NCBI GenBank assembly: GCA_017386805.1
Contig: JAFOGM010000080.1
Location: 1 to 5,249, forward strand
Source: Bacillota bacterium
GTDB lineage: Bacteria; Bacillota; Clostridia; Peptostreptococcales; Anaerovoracaceae
Direction of reading: 5' to 3'
Length of the DNA stretch: 5,249 nt
Shown piece after piece: positions 1 to 4,865 of this stretch (position 1 is its first letter; each line of letters begins with the position of its first letter). The notes below the pieces were generated by a model, which saw nothing but the letters and a program-made list of their open reading frames with translations, was not told the DNA's origin and ran no database searches. Made by a program: the position numbers and the translations under genes.

Positions 1-931
1 CGTCCATGGAAACTGCCGGAACTTCCTTCGCCTTGGCAGAACCGCCTTCGATGTGATAACGACCCTCCGGATCCCTGGGGATTGCCTGATGATCCAAGGC
101 ACGCACCTGGTTCATCTGCGCCAGCCAGGTCCGGCCTTCCCGGACGGTTACCGGGCAGTCCAATTCCTGAACGCCCGCCCAGATCCGCATGGGTGAAGGC
201 ATGGCGAAGAACATGGGATTGTTATCGCTGGCCAGCTGCTGGCCTACGTCACGAGGTGAGCCATCGGCAATCACGCCGCCCTCTTCCATGACGATGACAC
301 GATCCGCCATGGGAAAGACGTCCTCCAGGCGGTGTTCCGTCAGAATGATGGTCGTTCCCAGTTCGCGGTTGATCTTCGCAATGGTTTCAAAGAAATCTGC
401 AGCGGCAATGGGGTCCAGCTGGCTGGTGGGCTCGTCCAGGATCAGGACGGAAGGCTGCATGGCCATGATGGCCGCCAGATTCAGAAGCTGTTTCTGACCG
501 CCGGACAATTCCGATACGTTCTTGTGGAACCAGGTCTGGATCCCGAAGAAGCTGGCCATTTCTGCCACGCGAAGTCGGATGGTGGGCGTGTCGTACCCCA
601 GACTTTCCAGACCGAAGGCCAATTCATGCCACACTTTATCGGTAACGATCTGATTGTCAGGGCTCTGCAGTACGAATCCGATGCGCTGGCTCTGATCCCG
701 CTGGGATAATCCATCCAGCGGTTCCCCCTCGAAGAGGATCCGACCGGTCTTCGTTCCATGAGGCGACAACACCGGCTTCAGCTGACGCAGAAGCGTGGAC
801 TTTCCGCAGCCGCTCTTTCCGCAGAGCACCACAAATTGACCCGCAGGGATGGCCAGGGTCACATCCCTCAGTGCAGGAGTTTCCCGCTGTGGGTAGGTAA
901 AGGTCAAATGTTCGATTGTAAACGTTTCCAT
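1..931 (-). CDS. ECF transporter ATPase, N-terminal part of a probable tandem-ATPase fusion (partial, C-terminus off the left edge)
   Basis: This is the energy-supplying ATPase of an energy-coupling factor (ECF) vitamin transporter, acting at the cytoplasmic face of the membrane. The frame reads 310 codons from the ATG at 931 to the edge without a stop. The first nucleotide-binding domain looks complete. It has Walker A GKSGCGKST (residues 38-46), a Q-loop Gln89 in LQSPDNQ, signature LSGGQ (142-146), Walker B VLILDEP with catalytic Glu167, a D-loop around QLDP (171-174) and switch His200. Residues 240-310 form a linker with no stop, whereas single CbiO/EcfA proteins usually end near 280. I therefore infer a double-length fused ATPase whose second domain lies outside the window. 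The start is supported by GGGAGG at 939-944, seven bases upstream, and the gene overlaps the end of ecfT by 28 bp. The family is certain; the fusion and the cobalamin substrate are inferred. Confidence 0.93.
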   Translation of the reverse strand, partial: METFTIEHLTFTYPQRETPALRDVTLAIPAGQFVVLCGKSGCGKSTLLRQLKPVLSPHGTKTGRILFEGEPLDGLSQRDQSQRIGFVLQSPDNQIVTDKVWHELAFGLESLGYDTPTIRLRVAEMASFFGIQTWFHKNVSELSGGQKQLLNLAAIMAMQPSVLILDEPTSQLDPIAAADFFETIAKINRELGTTIILTEHRLEDVFPMADRVIVMEEGGVIADGSPRDVGQQLASDNNPMFFAMPSPMRIWAGVQELDCPVTVREGRTWLAQMNQVRALDHQAIPRDPEGRYHIEGGSAKAKEVPAVSMD

Positions 932-1812
932 GTGCGTTCCTCCCACAGTTGAATGGCTACAGGCACCATACACAAAGCCCCGTAAGCCAGAAATGTTAAA
1001 ATAGAAATAAAGCCGATATCCACGCCCTTCATGGACGGAAAATACCGCCAGTACATCGTCCCGGCGAAAGCCCCGCCGTAGGTCAGCCCGCCCGTCAGGG
1101 CGATTGCCAGAAGGGCTTTTCGATCGCGCTTATCGAACCGGAAGATAGAGAAGGCCGTCCGCCCGGGAAGGCCATAGCCCCGGCTCTTCATGGAATCTGC
1201 CGTTTCGATGGCGTTTTCCAGTGCCCAGGTGATCATGATGGACAGGATCTTCAGGCCATGTTTCGCCCGATCCAGGAGTCCGCCGTTGGATACATCGCGG
1301 CCCACGCATTTCTGGGCGTTGGAAATCACGCGGATCTGCTCCTTGAACCGCGGAACAAACCGCAGAACCATGGACAGAATCAGCGACAGGGATGGAATGA
1401 TCCTCCCGAAAAGATATACAAACTTATCCGAGGTCATCACTGCGTTGTAACAGGAGAACCAGATGATCACTGTGACGATCATGGCTGCCGCGGCAATCCC
1501 GTAAATGACGGATTCCAGCGTCAGGGGATTCCCATTGCGCAGGTAGGTCAGGATCGTCATCCCTTCATGGTTGAAGGCGGGATTTACCAGAGCAGTGATC
1601 AGCATCATGGGAATGCAGTATTTGATGTTGAACTTCAGAGCTTTTTTTCCGGAAAGCACCACCGAGTAGGTAAAGGCGCCTGCCAAAGAAATCGTCAGTG
1701 CCAGAGGATGCATGAAAATCATGGCTCCCAGAAGCACCAATACGAAATATAAGAAATTTACCAGCGGATGATAGCCTGCGAAGGCACCGCCGTCCCGTCT
1801 AGTCGAAGACAT
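904..1812 (-). CDS. ecfT: ECF transporter transmembrane (T) component
   Basis: A 302-residue integral membrane protein that would couple ATP hydrolysis to the substrate-binding S component. Hydrophobic segments lie at about 17-33, 35-54, 62-77, 103-121, 132-150, 233-254 and 267-290. The stretch at about 151-232 between the last segments is charged and amphipathic, as in the coupling helices of the EcfT/CbiQ family. The second coupling motif is recognisable as SMKSRGYG (208-215), corresponding to the family's Ala-Arg-Gly type signature. The first is degenerate (QKCVGRD, 167-173). The ATG at 1812 has GGAGG at 1818-1822, five bases upstream and inside the last codons of the lipoprotein gene, which it overlaps by 14 bp. 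Its own stop lies 28 bp inside the ATPase gene. These overlaps indicate translational coupling. The substrate is not readable from this protein; cobalamin or another corrinoid is inferred from the upstream riboswitch. Confidence 0.92.
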   Translation of the reverse strand: MSSTRRDGGAFAGYHPLVNFLYFVLVLLGAMIFMHPLALTISLAGAFTYSVVLSGKKALKFNIKYCIPMMLITALVNPAFNHEGMTILTYLRNGNPLTLESVIYGIAAAAMIVTVIIWFSCYNAVMTSDKFVYLFGRIIPSLSLILSMVLRFVPRFKEQIRVISNAQKCVGRDVSNGGLLDRAKHGLKILSIMITWALENAIETADSMKSRGYGLPGRTAFSIFRFDKRDRKALLAIALTGGLTYGGAFAGTMYWRYFPSMKGVDIGFISILTFLAYGALCMVPVAIQLWEERTWKRLQSNI

Positions 1813-2572
1813 TTCTTCCTCCGATGTCCCGGCCCAGGTCGCAGGTATAGATCCATTCCACCTGGTCGCCCTCCTTCAGTTGATAGCGGCTGCATCCATA
1901 ATTGGGATACCAGCCATTGACGCTGTACATCCAGCCGGACAATTCGCCGCAGTCAAATTCGTACAGGTTATGGATCCCTTCGATGTAGGCGCTGTTATAT
2001 ATGGGAGTTTCCTCGAATTCCATGTGGATCTTGTTGGCCTTGGCTTCGCGGCGCAGGAGCTGGAACACGTTTTCCCCTTCGTAGAAGGTCACTGTTTTTT
2101 CCGCCAGGATCACCCCATCTTCCGGAACCAGTTCGATTTTTTCCGGGTCCAGATCGTCCATATTGTCCAGGATCGTCTTACAGGTGATGGTCAATGTGCA
2201 GGTCAGCTGCTTATCGGTAACGACAGCGTGCTGCGGTTCCACCGGAATGGGCTTTCCCTCCGGAACGGGATCGGTCAGGTACTGGTCCTTCCCTGTCTCC
2301 GGATCGATCTCCATCCCCTGGGTTTCAGAGTAGTTCACATCACCGGCTTCGTCGTTCTGACCTTCCTCCGGCAGGGTTACATCCTGCTCGATCTGCTCGG
2401 TCTGTTCCGTCTTCTCTGCTTGATCGAGCTGTTCCATTTGTTCGACCTGCTGATTGCCCTGGGGATCTGACGCAGGGATCTCACTCTCCGCACTGCCGCC
2501 GCAGCCGGTAAAAAGACAGCTCAGCATCAGAAGCAGGATCAGCAGAATCGCCAATAATCTATGTTGTTTCAT
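1799..2572 (-). CDS. DUF4430 (transcobalamin-like C-terminal domain) lipoprotein
   Basis: A 257-residue exported lipoprotein. Lys2 and a hydrophobic stretch (6-21) precede a lipobox ending FTGC, so Cys24 is the likely lipidated residue, anchoring it to the outer face of the membrane. Residues 27-120 are a low-complexity acidic linker. It includes seven xEQ-like triplets at 43-63 and then a Pro/Glu-rich segment. The globular domain is about 121-251 and matches my memory of the DUF4430 family. Its markers are TFYEGENVFQLL (162-173), YIEGIHNLYEFD (196-207), SGWMYSVNG (212-220) and a terminal beta pair LKEGDQVEWIYTCDLG (232-247). Five cysteines lie in it (125, 131, 208, 227, 244). The same Pfam family is described as resembling the C-terminal domain of transcobalamin. 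The start has an AGAGAGGA site overlapping the upstream stop; the gap to the preceding gene is 14 bp. Cobalamin binding is inferred from fold and context. Confidence 0.9.
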   Translation of the reverse strand: MKQHRLLAILLILLLMLSCLFTGCGGSAESEIPASDPQGNQQVEQMEQLDQAEKTEQTEQIEQDVTLPEEGQNDEAGDVNYSETQGMEIDPETGKDQYLTDPVPEGKPIPVEPQHAVVTDKQLTCTLTITCKTILDNMDDLDPEKIELVPEDGVILAEKTVTFYEGENVFQLLRREAKANKIHMEFEETPIYNSAYIEGIHNLYEFDCGELSGWMYSVNGWYPNYGCSRYQLKEGDQVEWIYTCDLGRDIGGRNVFD

Positions 2573-2586
2573 TTTGACTTTCCTCT

Positions 2587-4269
2587 CTACAACAGCTTCG
2601 CTCTGTCCATCATGCGGTACAGCATTTCCGCGATTTCACAACGCTTCACTGCTTTGGTGGGTTCCATGGTCATGTCGTCCTGAGATAAGATATCCTGATC
2701 GTAACAGAAGCCCAGGAAGGTTCTGGCCCAGGCCGCACTCTTGGTGTAATCCGGGAACTGGCTCAAAATATTCTGCGCTTCTGCAGCGGTCATTTCCGTA
2801 TCCAGGCCGCAGAGCTTCGCCGCATTGACCACCATAGCCGCAGCTTCCTGTTTCGTAATGGTTCCGTTGGGATCGAAAGTATTTTCAGAACGACCGCTGA
2901 CAATCCCGTAAGCGTTGGCCGCTCCCACGAACCCTGCGAACCACTTGTTCTGCGGTACGTCCATGAATTGATCCGTTGTCTGCAGTTCCAGACCCAGAGA
3001 GTTCACCACGATGGCTGCAAATTCCGCTCTGGTCATGGTGGCGTTGGGGTCGAACTTGTCCTCACCTTTTCCGCTGATGATGTTTCGGGAAGCCAGCGCT
3101 TCGATGGCTTTCTGGTTTTCGTGATCCTTCACGTCGCTGAAAGTCTTTACTGCGATCACCGGCTGAATTTTAACAGCTTCATGTTTTCCAGCCAGGCCCT
3201 GGGGAGCGTCCGTTTCTGTTTTCCCCGCCATCCGAATTCGTGCCTTGGCATCGGTCATATCGTACAGGGTATTTTCGCCCTCCATAGCTCTCTGAATGGA
3301 AACCAGACCATAGAAGGCCTGTTCCGTGGACATGAGATCCGCACCACCTTCGCCATCCAGCGTATGAACGAAGCCGTTTCCTTTCACATAGTAACTCAGC
3401 ATGTTATCCACCAGACCATTGCCGTTTTTCACAAAACGGGGATCATCCAGTGGGATTCCCAGTTCGTTCAGCGCCACGATGACCTGTACAACGCTTTCCA
3501 CGTTGGAGGTGTTGTAGCTGGAGAAACCTCCGTCAGATGCCTGCATTTTCGAAAGGCAAGTCAGCGCTTTGTCAATGGCTGCCTTCACGTCTTCTCTGCT
3601 GCGATACTTCGCCAGGGCCTGGAGAGCCATTCCTGTGATGTCCGCGTCGGCAGACTCATTTTTCGTCGCCTCGGTCTTCCCGCCGGACAGGGAGAAGCCG
3701 CCGTCGTAGAGCTGTCGGCGCAGGATCTCCGCGATGTATGCGTCGCGGGTTGCCTGAACAGCCGCCGCTTCGTTGACCGGAACGTCATAGTCCCTGCTGT
3801 CTAAGGCAATCAGCGCCCAGATGGGGCCGTTGATCCCCTGCCAGATGGTCTTGTCGAAGTCACCCAGCGGTTCCATCAGATCATAGCCCGCCACATCGGA
3901 GGGATCCCCTCCAATGGCGCTGAGGGCCAGGATCACGCGGGAATAATCGGTGTACTTTTTCTTATGTAAAACCCCTTCTTTTTTGATCGTGTATTCTTCC
4001 AGATTGTCGTAATACGCTTCGAACCATTCGTCCGGAACGTCGTAACCGCTTCTGGCCAGCCCGATAACAGCCCATTCACCGCCGATGGAACCTACTTGCG
4101 CTTCCTCTACCGTCTGATACAGATACTTCGCCGTATCCTTCAGCACTTCATCGATTTCGTCTGCCGTTAAGCCGCTAGCCGCGTGGGCAGTCGTGATCGG
4201 CAGAGCTGTCACTGTCATCAATACGGTCAACCCCAGCGCCAATGCTCGTTTCCACATAGATTTCTTCAT
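2587..4269 (-). CDS. Secreted prenyltransferase-like alpha/alpha-barrel protein with three C-terminal SLH domains
   Basis: A 560-residue exported cell-surface protein. A signal peptide (Lys/Arg-rich start, hydrophobic 9-25) probably ends at AHA, residues 28-30. Residues about 34-335 carry repeats of the prenyltransferase/squalene-cyclase/transcobalamin alpha6-alpha6 barrel type: GGEWAVIGLARSGYDVP (63-79), GPIWALIALDSRDYDVP (148-164), QLYDGGFS (186-193), QASDGGFS (243-250) and GNGFVHTLDGEGG (297-309). A linker (about 336-375) leads to three SLH domains near 376-427, 434-487 and 505-554. The first two have clear FDPN turns and TRAE- or TKQE-like motifs; the third is more divergent. SLH domains bind secondary cell-wall polymer, so the barrel would be displayed on the wall. 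It is unlikely to be a cyclase: only one barrel is present, and the cyclase DxDD motif reads DADI (208-211). Start: AAAGGAGG at 4276-4283, six bases before the ATG. It is first in a riboswitch-controlled operon, which suggests corrinoid capture. Confidence 0.9.
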   Translation of the reverse strand: MKKSMWKRALALGLTVLMTVTALPITTAHAASGLTADEIDEVLKDTAKYLYQTVEEAQVGSIGGEWAVIGLARSGYDVPDEWFEAYYDNLEEYTIKKEGVLHKKKYTDYSRVILALSAIGGDPSDVAGYDLMEPLGDFDKTIWQGINGPIWALIALDSRDYDVPVNEAAAVQATRDAYIAEILRRQLYDGGFSLSGGKTEATKNESADADITGMALQALAKYRSREDVKAAIDKALTCLSKMQASDGGFSSYNTSNVESVVQVIVALNELGIPLDDPRFVKNGNGLVDNMLSYYVKGNGFVHTLDGEGGADLMSTEQAFYGLVSIQRAMEGENTLYDMTDAKARIRMAGKTETDAPQGLAGKHEAVKIQPVIAVKTFSDVKDHENQKAIEALASRNIISGKGEDKFDPNATMTRAEFAAIVVNSLGLELQTTDQFMDVPQNKWFAGFVGAANAYGIVSGRSENTFDPNGTITKQEAAAMVVNAAKLCGLDTEMTAAEAQNILSQFPDYTKSAAWARTFLGFCYDQDILSQDDMTMEPTKAVKRCEIAEMLYRMMDRAKLL

Positions 4270-4275
4270 CCGTAT

Positions 4276-4283
4276 CCTCCTTT
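4276..4283 (-). promoter_or_regulatory. Strong ribosome binding site of the SLH/barrel gene
   Basis: AAAGGAGG on the minus strand, six bases before the ATG at 4269. It lies only eight bases beyond the U-tract of the second terminator, so a transcript stopped there never includes it. Regulation is therefore more likely by termination than by masking of this site. Confidence 0.85.
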
Positions 4284-4291
4284 ACCAAATC

Positions 4292-4324
4292 AAAAAGGCC
4301 GCCGCAGATCCCTCTGCAGCGGCC
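4292..4324 (-). terminator. Intrinsic terminator 2 of the riboswitch leader (leader-proximal to the first gene)
   Basis: On the minus strand, GGCCGCTGCAGA (4324-4313), a four-base loop GGGA and TCTGCGGCGGCC (4308-4297) form a 12-bp stem with one G-U wobble, followed at once by five U. This is a textbook rho-independent terminator, lying between the cobalamin aptamer and the ribosome binding site of the SLH/barrel gene. In the plus direction there is no T-tract after the stem, so it acts on the minus-strand transcript. It is the likely main off-switch. Confidence 0.88.
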
Positions 4325-4356
4325 CGATAATTCGCCGTACACAAAAAATATAACGC

Positions 4357-4394
4357 AAAAAACACCCCTGTCGTTCACCTCGCGACTGGTGTTT
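4357..4394 (-). terminator. Terminator-like hairpin 1 just after the aptamer (possible P13/expression platform)
   Basis: On the minus strand, AAACACC (4394-4388) pairs with GGTGTTT (4366-4360), and inside it GTCG (4386-4383) pairs with CGAC (4373-4370), around a nine-base loop CGAGGTGAA. There is a small asymmetric internal loop. Six U run from 4362 to 4357, partly inside the stem. It is weaker than the next hairpin but has the orientation and U-tract of a terminator. Its position 26 bases after the B12 box is also where cobalamin riboswitches often place the hairpin whose loop kisses L5. Confidence 0.6.
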
Positions 4395-4410
4395 CCTTCA
4401 ATGCGATTTC

Positions 4411-4580
4411 ACATGTAAAAGCAGGTCTTCTGACTTGTGCGTCGTCGTCCGTTCTCGTCTTCCCGGATCTTTGATCCAGTGACATTTGAAAACGGGCTCT
4501 TCACTTACAGCGGCGGGTCCGTGCCGGAGTTTCACCGACTTCCCTCTTAGCTGCCTCCACGGCAGGCTGATCCATGTTCA
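4411..4580 (-). ncRNA. Cobalamin riboswitch aptamer
   Basis: The minus strand carries the ordered conserved blocks of the large (AdoCbl-type) cobalamin riboswitch. First comes a CTGCC/GGCAG hairpin (4551-4565). AAGAGGGAA then precedes CGGTGAAACTCCGG (about 4537-4524). The L5/P6 core CCCGCCGCTGTAAG (about 4517-4504) is followed by TGTCACTG, a GGATC/GATCC hairpin and GGGAAGACG. The near-perfect B12 box is AAGTCAGAAGACCTGC (4436-4421). A possible outer P1 pairs ACATG (4577-4573) with CATGT (4415-4411). The aptamer lies upstream of and co-directional with the four-gene operon. Known riboswitches of this family lower expression when cobalamin is bound; two terminator-like hairpins downstream fit that. 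The exact 5' boundary and helix P1 are uncertain. Confidence 0.95.
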
Positions 4581-4591
4581 TTCAATTGTCC

Positions 4592-4611
4592 GCGGACATT
4601 CCATGTTCCGC
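4592..4611 (-). other. 5' leader hairpin upstream of the aptamer
   Basis: On the minus strand GCGGAACAT, a three-base GGA loop and ATGTCCGC form a hairpin with one bulged A. It would be the first structure at the 5' end of the transcript, between the predicted start near 4612 and the aptamer. It may protect the 5' end or insulate aptamer folding; no function is shown. Confidence 0.45.
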
Positions 4612-4647
4612 TGACTGGATTATACCATAGCAAAATCTTTTCGTAAA
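4612..4647 (-). promoter_or_regulatory. Sigma-A type promoter of the riboswitch-controlled operon
   Basis: Minus strand: -35 TTTACG (4647-4642, four of six consensus), a 17-bp spacer, and a perfect -10 TATAAT (4624-4619) preceded by TGG, an extended -10. Transcription should start near 4612, just 5' of the cobalamin aptamer. A TCAAAG/CTTTGA inverted repeat (4651-4678) sits immediately upstream of the -35. No other convincing promoter was seen within the four genes. Confidence 0.82.
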
Positions 4648-4701
4648 CCCTCAAAGCAAGTCTGGATTTCCTCTTTGAACTACGAATTCACAATTTTTCT
4701 A

Positions 4702-4744
4702 TTCGACAAATTTCGACGTATTTTGACACGATCTGTCGAAATTT
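4702..4744. repeat. Phased TTCGAC-like repeats and a 10-bp inverted repeat
   Basis: TTCGAC begins at 4702 and 4712 and the variant TTTGAC at 4722, exactly 10 bp apart. In addition AAATTTCGAC (4708-4717) is a perfect inverted repeat of GTCGAAATTT (4735-4744) with a 17-bp spacer. The arrangement, lying between two divergent promoters, suggests a protein-binding region on one DNA face. It has no T-tract consistent with a terminator. The regulator is unknown. Confidence 0.5.
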
Positions 4745-4760
4745 TGTACATGAACGCGCC

Positions 4761-4772
4761 TTGAAATTTCAA
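4761..4772. repeat. 12-bp palindrome TTGAAATTTCAA
   Basis: A perfect 12-bp palindrome just upstream of the proposed -35 of the plus-strand nuclease gene. It could be an operator, but AT-rich palindromes of this length also arise by chance. Confidence 0.35.
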
Positions 4773-4775
4773 CAC

Positions 4776-4804
4776 TTTTCAGCATTTTTATGTTATGATA
4801 TAAC
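4776..4804 (+). promoter_or_regulatory. Probable promoter of the Rpn-family nuclease gene
   Basis: -35 TTTTCA (4776-4781), a 17-bp spacer and -10 TATAAC (4799-4804), preceded by TGA as an extended -10. The -10 differs from consensus at one position. The start would fall near 4811, about 55 bases before the ATG. An overlapping alternative -10, TATGAT (4794-4799), has no good -35 partner. Confidence 0.6.
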
Positions 4805-4806
4805 TA

Positions 4807-4818
4807 TAGTTCGAACTA
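4807..4818. promoter_or_regulatory. 12-bp palindrome at the predicted transcription start, candidate operator
   Basis: TAGTTCGAACTA is a perfect 12-bp palindrome spanning the predicted +1 of the plus-strand promoter. That position is typical of a repressor site that blocks initiation. It shares the TTCGA core with the phased repeats at 4702-4744, so one regulator might use both. Binding is inferred only. Confidence 0.4.
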
Positions 4819-4865
4819 CATTTAACGATATCGTGCTTCATAAATCTTATAGAGAGGTGCTTATC

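Noticed and set aside
332..709. 125-codon plus-strand frame, and other short frames, within the ATPase gene
   Set aside because: The minus-strand frame carries all ABC ATPase motifs in order; the others are shadows.
1258..1752. 164-codon plus-strand open frame opposite ecfT
   Set aside because: Antisense to a clear membrane-protein gene, with no motif of its own.
1880..2470. 196-codon plus-strand open frame opposite the lipoprotein gene
   Set aside because: Antisense to a gene with a lipobox and DUF4430 domain; hydrophobic composition mirrors the Glu/Gln-rich linker on the other strand.
2968..3804. 278-codon plus-strand open frame opposite the SLH/barrel gene
   Set aside because: It lies wholly antisense to a well-supported gene, shows no recognisable domain and has no convincing ribosome binding site; it is a by-product of codon usage on the other strand.
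2587..4269. Calling the barrel protein a squalene cyclase or protein prenyltransferase
   Set aside because: Single barrel, export signal, SLH domains, altered DxDD motif and no visible zinc-ligand pattern all argue against an enzymatic role.
4175..4378. 67-codon minus-strand frame starting in the leader between the two hairpins
   Set aside because: It runs through terminator 2 and out of frame into the SLH/barrel gene, with no good ribosome binding site; a regulatory leader peptide is not needed given the aptamer.
4702..4772. CRISPR array or tandem-repeat locus
   Set aside because: The repeated units are six bases long and only a few copies; there are no regular spacers.
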